This document shows positions 11,613-20,837 of a stretch of DNA of 64,000 nucleotides, in pieces (the first letter of the stretch is position 1; every line of letters begins with the position of its first letter). Below the pieces are notes generated by a model. It was not told where the DNA came from. It made no database searches and worked only from the letters and a program-made list of their open reading frames with translations. This stretch comes from Chionoecetes opilio. Taxonomy: Eukaryota > Arthropoda > Malacostraca > Decapoda > Majidae. Where the stretch lies: positions 1 to 64,000 of the forward strand of contig JACEEZ010024134.1 in the NCBI GenBank assembly GCA_016584305.1. The letters run 5' to 3'. The translations under genes were made by a program, and so were the position numbers.

Positions 11613-12428
11613 CAGGGAGGTTTCCCTTATAACCCAGCATTCGGTTTCGAGAATTTCCCATGATACGAGATTGTAAATTAGGGGCTCTTTCAATATACAG
11701 ATCGAAAATCCAATTATACGGCCCCCCCAAATTTAAAATGGGGTGAGTAAAATTAAAAAAGTTCCCCAAAAAGGCCCCGCCCCACCACTCCCGGGCTGGA
11801 CAAAGGGGGGTTTGGTTGACCCCAGTGAGGGCACCCCTAAAACAAGCCGTGACCCCCAAAGGGGAATTAGCAATGGCGCGGCCGACATTTAGGGGTAAAT
11901 AGCAGGTGTTCGGCCCCAAAAAATTTGGGGCTGCAGTCCCGATCCCCCCTAGCAAGGCGGGGACCTAAGGGTAATTAAGCATATGGCACGGGCCCAACCT
12001 TTAGGGGGGAATTTGCAGGTGTGGGGGCCCCAAAACCCTTTGGGGCCGCTACACTACCTTCCCCTTTTATCACCCGCGGGGCCCCACATTTCAACATCTT
12101 TTTTGCTTGTTATGCATGTTTTTGTTTTTAAATTAAAGTGAGTTATGTTATTTTGTGTTTCTATTTTCTCTTTTAGAAAGCCTTTTTTACAAAAATAGGA
12201 TTTAAATGGGGTAATATAGAGCTGTGTGTTTGTTGGTTTGCTATAGTTTATTTTTTGTTGAAAAACATTTTTTTTTTTTTTTTTTTTTTTCTTCTTTTTT
12301 AATTGATGGGGCCTGGAACCCAAAAAGTAATATTTTTCCATTGTTATGTGGGTTTTTTTTATACGAGATTTTTCTTTAAAGTATGCCAAGGGGGAACCTT
12401 TAAATGCTGTATCTTCGGGACCTCCCTG
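11613..12428 (-). mobile_element. Element Y2: inverted second copy of Y inside the retrotransposon
   Basis: Reverse-complement copy of Y (13802-14594). The right end is TTCGGGACCTCCCTG followed by TA; the left end is CAGGGAGGT preceded by TTT, where a TA would be expected. It shares with Y a long A/T homopolymer tract (here T, about 12270-12290), the CAAACC(A)AAC-like block and the GGGGCCGC tandem region. Extra G and C bases relative to Y suggest consensus errors. It interrupts the pol region just before the integrase linker. Confidence 0.82.
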
Positions 12429-12429
12429 T

Positions 12430-13300
12430 AATATAATGTGTCGGGGAGGAAATAATAACCCCAAATTGAACACAGGATTATGGTTAAAGGCCCTAAAATG
12501 GCTGGGAAAAAAGTTAATTAATTTAAAAACAGGTTTCCATCAGCCCCGACATATCTGTAATAAAAATAAGGGAAAAAAGAATTTTCCCGATCCTGTGATA
12601 GGGAAAGAAAGGTTTTCCTTATTTAGTAAACTAATCAAGACTTTCTAATTTAGTCTTCAAATCCATTTAAAAAAGGGAAACTCTGACCCCTTTTAAGTTT
12701 TGGGGGAAACAATACCAAAAAAGGTTTTTTCCCCGAGGAATATCAGCTCTTGGCCTCAAGCCAGCCCCCACAGGAACAAATTGACCAAATATTAGGTCTG
12801 TACCTAGATCATGAGGGTATAATTAGGTGTCGGACAAAATTTGAAAGCTGATCTTCCAAATACCACCTGCCATCCCATACTAATTCCCACACGCCATCAT
12901 CTTACTAAATTGTTGGCTCCACCTGGAAGAATATCATAGGAACTCATTACATGGCGGAATGGCTACAATATTAGCCGATATCAGGTGTCAATTTTGGATA
13001 CATCATGGTAGACACTGGACAGGCAGTCAAAATATTACCTCAATTCTTGCATTAATTATATAAGATCTGTAAGTAGACTAGTCGCCTATCAAGTTCCCCC
13101 TGAACTTCCGCTGATAGAGATCCTAAAACCAATTGAGTCATTGGTGATGACTATACTGGGGATATTATAATTTCAGGAGATAACTCTCCCCCCGATCAAG
13201 TATATGTCTGCATATTCACATGTACCTCAATCAGGACTATTAATTTTAAAATAGCCAAAGACCAAAGTGCCGAAACCACTATTCAAATGTCCCGGCGCTA
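12430..13300 (+). pseudogene. BEL/Pao pol remnant: RNaseH-integrase linker and integrase
   Basis: The frame beginning near 12430 gives MCRGG, then LWLKALKWLG (12478-12507), the classic BEL/Pao linker that follows the NPAD motif. Downstream, in shifting frames, come LGLYLDHEG (about 12807-12833), the His-His of the integrase zinc finger (about 12895), GRQAVKNILP (about 13015-13045) in the Cys half of the finger, GDDYTGDIII (13143-13172) holding the first catalytic Asp region of the core, and VYVCIFTCTSIRTINF (about 13202-13249). The protein then ends abruptly about 60 bp before the 3' LTR, so the rest of the integrase is deleted. Several frameshifts make it non-functional. Confidence 0.82.
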
Positions 13301-13356
13301 TGTGGCCTGGGGTGATGTCACATGAAGCAGAACTTCAGTTTTCGCCGGCCCCCAGT

Positions 13357-13920
13357 TGTGGAAATTATCCACCAACCACCCTCTTAATAATTGGTAGAGT
13401 GGTGTCTTGTTCCCCCCCCCCCCTTGTGATGGAGGTACGTATTGTCCTGCTCATCATAGGGGGTGCGTAGGGATGTATATACATAATTATAATGGTAATG
13501 GGTATTTATTAAGGTAATTTAAGTAAATGTTAACTACTGGGATAATATAAATGAACATTCCCAGTGGTTGTTAAGCATTTGCACCTTAATTTGAAACGGC
13601 TGCTCATGGGCCGCCGTCCTTTAAATTTGACCAATTGTGGTGGTCCACCTGCCGCCTACCTGAAAGGTGACACGTGTAATTTGTGGTGGCCGGTGGCCGC
13701 TGCCCGCTGAGCCCACGGAAATTCAGTACACTTCCAGCCTCTACCGACTTAACATCTCTTATTAAATATATACGTGGATTTGTATATATGAGAGAATTGT
13801 ACAGGGAGGTCCCGAAGATACGAGCAGTTAGGTTCCACCTGGCATACTCGTAAAGCAAAATCTCGTATAACGAAACACATAACTAATGGTAAAATATAGG
13901 TTTGGTTCCAGGATCCCATC

Positions 13921-13969
<49 letters not shown>

Positions 13970-14958
13970 GTTTTTCAAGCTAAACTAAACTATAGCAAAC
14001 ACAACAAACACACAGCGTCTATATTACCCACACTGTACTACCTATTCTGTAGAAAATGCATTCTGAAAGAGAAAATAGCACACAAAATAACATAACTGCA
14101 CATTAATTAAACATAAAACATGCATAACAAGCAAAAAAGACGTTGTAATGTAGGGGACGCCGCGTGATACGAGAAGGTAGTGTAGCGGTCCCAAGGTTGG
14201 GGCCGCACACCTGCTAATTACCCCTAAAGGTGAGGCCGCGCCATATGCTTAATTACCCTTCAGGTCATGCCTTGCTAGGGGTGACCTGACTGCGGTCCCA
14301 AGGTTGGGGCCGCACACCTGCTAATTACCCCTAAATGTCAGGCTGCGCCATATGCTTAATTACCCTTCAGGTTACGGCTTGCTAGGGGTGACCTCACTGG
14401 GGTCAACCAAATCCCCCTTTGTCCAGCCTGGGAGTGGTAGGGCGCGCATTTCGAACTTGATCATTTTACTCACCCCAGCTTGAATGTCGTATCATTGGAT
14501 TTTCGATCTCGTATATTGAAAATAGACCCTAATTTACACATCTCGTATCATCGGATTCTCGTATACCGAATGCTCGTATAACGGGACCTCCCTGTATATA
14601 GACTCTTTGCACATAGTGTTAAAAAACAATAGGACGTGTTAAAATACGACACAAGTGATTATATGCGCCGCGTCAAGATAACTGGGTTATGAAAACCTGC
14701 CTGATGCCCATATCAAAGCACACCGCTTCCGCCCTCCGCCTCTGTCCTTCACGGGCGGCCTCGATCACGTTGACCACTTCGGATCACATGGACATTGCAG
14801 TATTAATCAAAACCTACAGCCAATTCTAACCCTACTATCCACCGATAAGTATCCTAGTTAGTTGACTAGTTGGGGTTATTGTGTCGGGATGAGATAGACG
14901 ATGGGTTTTGTATAGGTAAGACCTCAAATTAAATATGTATGTGACATAAATTTCAACA
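13357..14958 (+). repeat. 3' LTR of the BEL/Pao element (split by element Y)
   Basis: Starts TGTGGAAATTATCC and ends TTTCAACA. Without Y (13802-14594) and one TA it is about 807 bp and collinear with the 5' LTR. It is the cleaner of the two copies. It contains the uninterrupted target of X near 13490. No clear polypurine tract precedes it, consistent with the deletion of the end of pol. Confidence 0.88.
13802..14594 (+). mobile_element. Element Y: TA-flanked non-autonomous transposon in the 3' LTR
   Basis: Ends CAGGGAGGTCCCG and CGGGACCTCCCTG are exact inverted repeats of 13 bp, extended by ATACGAGCA after a small gap. TA flanks it (13800-13801, 14595-14596), and the 5' LTR has the empty site near 9520. 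Near both ends the word CTCGTAT or its complement recurs many times (for example 13818, 13861, 14164, 14508, 14543, 14561, 14574), probably transposase-binding repeats. The interior has an A tract of about 40 (13926-13966) and two tandem copies of about 107 bp (14186-14399) rich in GGGGCCGC. There is no transposase. The terminus grammar resembles pogo/Tigger. Confidence 0.88.
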
Positions 14959-14963
14959 ATAAA
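14959..14963. repeat. 5-bp target-site duplication, right copy
   Basis: ATAAA, identical to 7976-7980, follows the CAACA end of the 3' LTR. Confidence 0.65.
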
Positions 14964-15237
14964 AAGTACCCAATCTATATATTTAAACAGCTTTTACCCG
15001 TGTTTCTGAATTCAGGGATTGAATATCGGGGGTTAGTTTAGTGATGGGGTCTGGGGTTTTGGCATGTTACGTAACCAATGTCCATGTATTGTATTAAAAT
15101 GTAGTTTTAAATTATTTTGGGACAAGCGAAAAACTTGTCCAATAACGAAATACCTTTTATCTTCCATTTGCACCTATTACAAGTGGAAACTCGCCGAAAA
15201 ACTTTCATGTCGGCAAGACTTCTCGGTTGGTGTTTTC

Positions 15238-15870
15238 AGTTATAATGGACGAGAACTGCGCGGTCGCTACCGCCGTTACCACATACGTTTTCTATATTAC
15301 TTTTGTTTAGTATACTGTACAGTATTAATGCACTTCTGCGTAACCTTTAAAACTTATATACATATTGTAGAAATGATATAGTTGTCCAAGACATACTCAT
15401 ACAGACACAACCTCCCCTTCCAGAGGCCCCCCAACCATATAGGAGGTTAGGTTAGGTCATAATCTCGCCGGGGGGTCGAGGGGGGCGGAGCCCTGAGGTT
15501 AGGGAGGTTAGATTGGTTCTATCCATCTGAAAAAAACACTAATTTTATGCAAGGCAAAAAAAAGTCATTTGTCTCAGAAAAAAGGGGGGGGGGGGACCGC
15601 CGCAAGTCCTCGTCCAAATTTTAAACCAAAAGCACTAATTTTGGGCAAGGCAAAAAAAGTCCAAAGTGTCTCAGAAATGACCGCGCAGTCCTCGTCCCAT
15701 TTTGACCAAAAGCACTAAATTTTAGGAAAAGGCAAAAAAAGTCAAGGGTCTCAGAAATAACCCCCGCAGTCCTCGTCCATTTTCTACCACAAGCACAAAT
15801 TTTAACCAAGGAAAAAATTGGGTCAGTGTTTCAGAAAATGAACCCGCAGTCCTCGTCCATTTTACCGGTA
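15238..15870 (+). repeat. Dispersed repeat P, plus-strand copy, with a 4-fold tandem end
   Basis: The first 240 bp (ATAATGGACGAGAACTGCGC to about 15480) is the reverse complement of 23767-24012. The second part, about 15535-15870, consists of four units of 75-90 bp, each with AGCACTAA or AGCACAA, a GGCAAAAAAAGTC-like run, GTCTCAGAAA and GCAGTCCTCGTCC. The same words occur once at 23421-23500 on the other strand. It includes GGTTAGGTTAGG at about 15446. No coding capacity is recognised. Confidence 0.78.
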
Positions 15871-15984
15871 TCTTTCCCTTACTATCCTACTAACCTAAAC
15901 CATTACGTAGGCGAGAGTTCCCGGTTTGTGTCGGGGACGAGAATTTCGGGTAGACGAGAGTACCAGGTACCTTTTCTCATTATC

Positions 15985-16205
15985 CCTGAATGATACGATA
16001 AGACCATTCAGAATGTCTCCCTCTTAATCCCCTTTGGGAATTTAAATATGATTTTTATGGTCAACCATGATGTCTGCCCTTTTTGTTAGGTTAATCAGGA
16101 TGGCTGGCCCATTATTTCCCCTGAATTATTTATTAAAAGTCAATCAGGATGTCTGAGTTTTTTTGGTTCAAATTGTTTATTTCTGGTCAATTCAGGGAAC
16201 CATCC
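15985..16205 (+). repeat. Degenerate tandem repeat with TCAATCAGGATGTCTG core
   Basis: Four to five imperfect units of 30-60 bp share a TCAATCAGGATGTCTG-like core (near 15998, 16058, 16091 and 16139, with a decayed fifth near 16188). No gene. Confidence 0.55.
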
Positions 16206-17593
16206 TCATCGCTTTATACAGGGCACATCGATTTTTTGTATCAAGCCAGGGCCCAGCTGAGTAATTTTTGTAAATACATTTATCTCGTGGCAGCCTTGTG
16301 ACTGGCTGATAGATTGAGTAGATAATACAAATCCTGCTGTTGATTCGCTATTAGCAAGGATGACGTCATTGTATTCGCCCCGCCAACAACTGTCTCTGTC
16401 AAGATACTCCGAGATACTCCTCCTTACGCCGGCGTTTAAAGGGGGATTTCGGTGGATTATTCAAACAGCCTCGGGTGGGCGGGTGAGGGGCCCGGGTAAG
16501 CCATCTACGCGTTTCTTACGCCGCTGAACGCTTGCGAGTTGGGGCCCTGGGATAACAAAAGCCGTACCTTAACCCTGGGGGCTTGGCATCTGGGGGACAT
16601 TCCTTCAACTCGGTTGGGGGGGGCAGCCAGAGCTCCCTATGATGAAATCTGGCGGAGTATGCAGCAGTTCCAGAAAACTTTTTTGTTATTTGTTTTTTCA
16701 CTTGTTTCTCCAGTATTTTTTATGTGTCCTTAACTTTTAGTTTTAGGCTTAGGAAACACATTAAAATCTTCAAAAAAGACTTGTACAAATTAGTTAAAAA
16801 TAATACCAATAAAATATGTTAGTTACAAATTTATTTACTAATTTTCAAAGTTATTGCCACATATGACCCAACGATTGTGTTCCCGTAGGTTGACTCCACG
16901 ATTGTGTTCTAGGGCTAATGAAATATTCTTTTGTATAAGCTTTTTTTGTATCAATATCTGATCCTTACTTAGTCATAAAAGTGACAACACAGCAATACTG
17001 TGCCATATAAAGGACTATAATTGGGTAAATTGAGAAAAGGCTACCAAAAATTATTTTTTAAAACGGAATGCCATGAAATTTTGTCAGTAGTGTCTGGCTC
17101 TCTGCTGTGCGAATAGGGTTTCTTACTTCCCATGATTCAGGGTAGGAAAGGGTTAGTAGTTGTACATGCATGGATGGAAACAGAATACAGGAAAAGAATG
17201 GCGAGTGTTGCGACCTCATGATTATAAAGTTGACTGCCAGCTTTTTGTGTGGAAAAGAATGATTTTAAGGCCTATGACATTATGTGTTGAGGCCAATGGG
17301 TGGAAAGAGGAGGCACCCATTCTTCCACCAAGTCTGCCCATACAAACAGAGGTGACAGCATTTCCATTGCTTGTACCTTTATGTTGTCCCCTTGTTCCAC
17401 AAGTGAAGCAAACATTGCAATTAGTTTACGTATATATTCTTCAATCATCAGAAAATGTAATACAACATGACCCTAGGTATCCAGCAGTGCCCCCTTGGGG
17501 AAGTGTGTGTTCAATACAGCTGTATTTTCTAGTTAGTTGAGTGGTACTCTTGTAAAGATTCTAGTCTTAGTAATAACCAAAGTAAAAGAGTAA
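16206..17593. other. No gene recognised
   Basis: Unassigned. A TGACGTCA site lies near 16361. An open frame of 126 codons at 17160-17540 has no recognisable motif and no splice or promoter context, so it is not called. Confidence 0.4.
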
Positions 17594-17595
17594 TA

Positions 17596-17640
17596 CAGTC
17601 AAACCTCGATTTAACGGACTTCGGATTTAACGGACTCCAT
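17596..17640 (+). repeat. pogo/Tigger-type terminal inverted repeat (left end)
   Basis: CAGTCAAACCTCGATTTAAC followed by two GGATTTAACGGACT-like repeats is the classic Tigger terminus, and it is preceded by TA (17594-17595). The matching right end is absent. With the Tigger-like reading frame start at 19413 and two insertions between, it may be the left end of one broken element. Confidence 0.7.
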
Positions 17641-17781
17641 TCACGAGACAAATTTGCGGGCAAGAATGGCATATCAGACCGCGTATCGCCGCTGGAATCG
17701 TCAACTCGACATAATTTTTTTTGTTTTATTTTGGAATGCTTGGGTTTTAAGGAGTTTTAATGTATCAGATATTAAGATATA

Positions 17782-17851
17782 CACACAAACCTCGATTTCC
17801 CGGATATCGGATTTGCCGTACACACACACACAAATATATGTCAGACTTGGA

Positions 17852-17888
<37 letters not shown>

Positions 17889-18498
17889 GTTGAAATGTCT
17901 GGTCCTGTTCGTAAATTGACCAAGTTGTCCGGCGGTCCGAGCGTCTCCTGTCACCCCTGGTCAGTGTCCGCGCCTCCCGCCAGGTGGCAGCATGCTCAGC
18001 GGTCGTATTGTTTACATTTGGGCACACAACATTCACGGTTCACCTGCACCACCTCCGTCAGTCCCCTGACTCCCACTGCCCCTGGTGCAAGAACATTTCT
18101 GAGACTATTGAACACTTTCTGCTGCCTCCCGCCAGGTGGCAGCATGCTCAGCGGTCGTTTTGTTTACATTTGGGCACACGACACTCACGGTTCACCTGCA
18201 CCGCCTCCGTCAGTCCCCTGACCCCACTGCCCTGGTGCAGGAAAATCTCTTGAGACTATTGAACACTTTCTGCTGCCTCTCGCCAGGTGGCTGCGTGCTC
18301 AGCGGACGTAAAAGTCCGCAGCGGGGTAGTTGATATTGTCGGTTGCCGGACAGTAAATACTAGAGTAGGATAAACGTCCGGGGGTGGGTAATGGCATCGG
18401 ACTTTTTTTTTTTTTTTTTTTACTTTCGATTCCCGGACCTTTGCGGTTCCCGGACACAGTGCTCCCCCCTATTAGTCCGGGAAATTGAGGTTTGTGTG
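17782..18498 (+). mobile_element. Element Z: TA-flanked element carrying a tandem LINE zinc-finger fragment
   Basis: Ends CACACAAACCTCGATTTCCC and its inverse GGGAAATTGAGGTTTGTGTG (one mismatch) are flanked by TATA on both sides. The terminus is a close relative of the Tigger repeat at 17596. Inside are two full and one partial copies of a 152-bp unit (starting 17973, 18125 and 18276) that encodes CPWCKNISETIEHFLL, the Cys-Cys-His box seen at the C terminus of many non-LTR retrotransposons. T tracts lie at 17850-17885 and 18404-18420. No transposase. Confidence 0.8.
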
Positions 18499-18721
18499 TA
18501 TAAGGTAGGAGTCTGTGTTGCTAATGATTTAGTTGTAGAAGGTGTGTATGTGGGTAAAATATGAATATTAGTACGTATTACAATTTCTTGACTTCTTCTT
18601 CTGACCCTTTCTCTTAAGTTTCGCTTCGTAGGTCCTCTCCTCTCCTCTCCTGTCCTCCTCCTACTCCCTCCTCTAGTGTTAGCTGAAGCTTCTACCACAG
18701 GAGACTGCACAGCGTCACACA

Positions 18722-19052
18722 CAAAAGGGGAGATTTTATAGCAGTGTATAGAGCATCAATGGGTCTGGAAAAAATTGATAGAAATGATCTGTTTGTGTGG
18801 GACGACAGAAGTACAAGAGGTCATGAGAAGAAATTGAAAAGGACAACATGCAAGAGGGACAAAAAAAAATACAGCTTCCCGTATAGAAGCATAGAAGCCT
18901 GGAACAACCTTGATGCAAAAGTGATAAATGCAAGAAGTATTCAGGACTTCAAAGGCAAACTGGATAATAGTAGATTTGGAGACGGGACAGTACGAGCATA
19001 GCTCTTTTCCTGTATGTTACAACTAGGTAAATACAACTAGGTAAATACACAC
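18722..19052 (+). pseudogene. LINE-A 3' fragment, better preserved
   Basis: The frame 18744-19001 (85 codons) is the C terminus of the same retrotransposon as 2428-3866. It holds GLEKIDRNDLFVWD, KKYSFPYRSIEAWNNL and RFGDGTVRA before a TAG stop. The 3' UTR ends in two tandem copies of AACTAGGTAAATAC (19020-19047) then ACAC, the form of 3' end made by CR1/jockey-like elements. It is 5'-truncated, directly after a dispersed-repeat block (18664-18718), as expected from incomplete reverse transcription. Confidence 0.87.
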
Positions 19053-19412
19053 AGCTGTTCGTCTGCACTATTTGCACGTCTAATGTAAACAACCATGGCT
19101 CCAACACCCAGGCAGGCTATCGCTGCTATACACTTACTTATGTATATTGTCAATCGTTGACAAGCATAACTAGCTAAAAATGTGCATGGATGCGTTCATG
19201 GTTGGCTCGTCGGAAACTCGTCAGACTCGTCGTCTGAGATCGACGGAAAAGGAGCTAATGTTGACGGCGCCTTTACACAAGTGTCCGCCAGTCGGAGCGC
19301 GTGGTACATATATGACAGTCAGAGCACTTGTTTACAAGCTCAGTTTAAGCTGTTTTCGCCTGTTTTCCGTTGTTTTATATGCTTATTAGACTTGTTCAGT
19401 GCAGTGGTCATT

Positions 19413-19640
19413 ATGGCATCGAAAACAGAAGGGAAGTGACAAAAGGAAGCGTGTGAATCTAAGTATTGCAGAGAAATTAGAACTCATTAAGAAGGCGGAG
19501 TCTGGGTGTGTGTCGAGTATGGCGTAAAGAAACAAAACAGTGAGTGATATTCGCAAGGCTAAGGACAAACTCAGAGAATATGCTGTGAAATTCAATGTTG
19601 ATGCAAGTAAGGATAGGAAAGGATCATGTCATCATGTGTA
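19413..19640 (+). pseudogene. Tigger/pogo-like transposase, N-terminal DNA-binding part
   Basis: From ATGGCATCGAAAACAG the protein starts MASKTEG and, after a frameshift near 19435, reads KRVNLSIAEKLELIKK and then a SDIRKAKDKLREYAVKF segment. This is the psq/CENP-B-type helix-turn-helix that opens Tigger and jerky-like transposases. A second break near 19520 and an early end remove the catalytic domain. The leader 19053-19412 probably belongs to the same element. The Tigger terminus at 17596 is on the correct side. Confidence 0.78.
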
Positions 19641-19992
19641 CATGGGTAATAGGGTGTCCCAAGATCATAGAGGGAAAAAATGAAACATTTTTTTTTCACT
19701 TGCTCGTGTTTTACTTCTGTTCACACATGCATAAGAAGAGTTCCTGTGAAATTAGATGAAATTTGGAGAATATTTAGGGGTCGCGACAAACTAAACAATT
19801 TTCTAATAACCTTCAAAAACAAAGAAAAAACTCAAAACATCACACATTTTTAGAAAGAAACTTATAAGGAAACCAAAACAGACAGTTTTCATGTTTCCAT
19901 TCAGAAAGCCTTCTTTGAAGGTCCTCCTTCTTTTCCCGCCCCACAAGTTTCCGATGGTGGTGGACTAACTGGAGGAGATACTTCTCCTGTGC
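19641..19992. other. Unassigned
   Basis: Between the Tigger-like fragment and the Tc1 fragment. A minus-strand open frame (19840-20040) with a basic stretch is not recognised. Confidence 0.35.
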
Positions 19993-20713
19993 AGATTTAA
20001 GCTGGCGGAGAGGTGAATCTCCCGCTCCCAAAAAAAACAACCTGGGGAAGAAAAAAAAACGTGTAACAGAACCAGGAGCGTGTTAAGGCGACAGCTTGAT
20101 GCCAATCCTAGCCTTACAGCCAGAGAACTGAAGGAGGAAAAATCATACTCTTCTTGGTAATGAGTCGCTTCGTACTGTACAGGAAACTTTGAAACGTGAC
20201 CTTGGCTACAGGTGTTACCGGGCGCGGAATAAGCCACTGATAAATGACCGCCAAAGGAAGAAAAGGCTTCACTTTGCAAAGAAATACAGAGATTGGCCTC
20301 TCGACAAGTGGCGGGCTGTGCTGTGGAGTGACGAAAGCACCTTTTGTGTGAGTGGAGGAGGACCAGCAAAAATGTACCGTCACCCCGGCTCAGACCCCAC
20401 CGAGCCTCGCTACACACGAACAAAAAGACCACAAACACCCTCCCAGTTTAATGGTGTGGGGTTGTTTTACTTTTCATGGTATTGGGAACTTAGTTATTTT
20501 CCCAAAGAACACAATTGTTAACAAAGTGGTGTATTTTGATCTTTTAAATGACCACCTGGAGGCCTGCTTTGAAAAGACACAGGCACAGATTTTCCAACAG
20601 GATGGAGCATCCTGTCACACAGCTCGAGATGTGATACAGTGGCTTGATGACTGCAAGATTGGGAGAATAGATGACTGGCCAGGTAATTCTCCCGATATAT
20701 CACCCATAGAAAG
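19993..20713 (+). pseudogene. Tc1-like transposase fragment, copy 1
   Basis: Same family as the full-length element at 28091-29302. The N-terminal helix-turn-helix domain is missing; similarity starts in the GGEVN linker. Readable blocks are LGYRCYRARNKPLI (about 20202-20245), WSDESTFCVSGGGP with the first catalytic Asp (about 20323-20365), WGCFTFHGIG, QQDGASCHTARD with the second Asp (about 20597-20632) and WPGNSPDISPIE ending at the third acidic residue (about 20678-20712). One frameshift lies in the A run near 20415. Similarity stops exactly where the 51-bp palindrome begins (20714), so the C terminus and both terminal repeats are lost. Confidence 0.9.
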
Positions 20714-20837
20714 AGCTGATGGATGTCGGGAAAGGAAGCAGAAATATCTCGTCCTATGCAATTTCAATTCTGAATACGCTTCTTTCAAATTGCATAGGAC
20801 GAGATATTTCTGCTTCCTTTCCCGACATCCATCAGCT
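20714..20837. repeat. Perfect 51-bp inverted repeat with 22-bp loop
   Basis: Arms 20714-20764 and 20787-20837 are complementary at all 51 positions; the loop is 20765-20786. Read on the minus strand, the right arm and the loop continue in frame from the neighbouring transposon-like protein (20766-21634), giving LVLCNLKEAYSE. The left arm is therefore an inverted copy of coding sequence rather than a MITE terminus. It marks the junction with the Tc1 fragment. Confidence 0.95.

Larger units (their letters stand above)
7981..14958 (+). mobile_element. BEL/Pao LTR retrotransposon, internally deleted, with three nested insertions
   Basis: Two direct LTRs of about 805 bp (once insertions are removed) bracket a 3.5-kb interior. 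Both begin TGTG and end CA, and the whole is flanked by ATAAA. The interior reads in the plus sense: a gag remnant with zinc-knuckle-like spacing, an aspartic protease remnant, the RNaseH-integrase linker typical of BEL/Pao, the integrase zinc finger, and the start of the integrase core. Most of the reverse transcriptase and the integrase C terminus are missing, so the copy is dead. Three TA-flanked DNA elements sit inside it: X in the 5' LTR, Y2 in the interior (inverted) and Y in the 3' LTR. Each LTR preserves the empty site of the element in the other. The part left of about 12750 looks unpolished; the 3' LTR is clean. Confidence 0.87.

Noticed and set aside
17160..17540. 126-codon open frame as a host exon
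   Set aside because: No recognisable family, no flanking splice signals that suit the frame, and composition near that of surrounding DNA.
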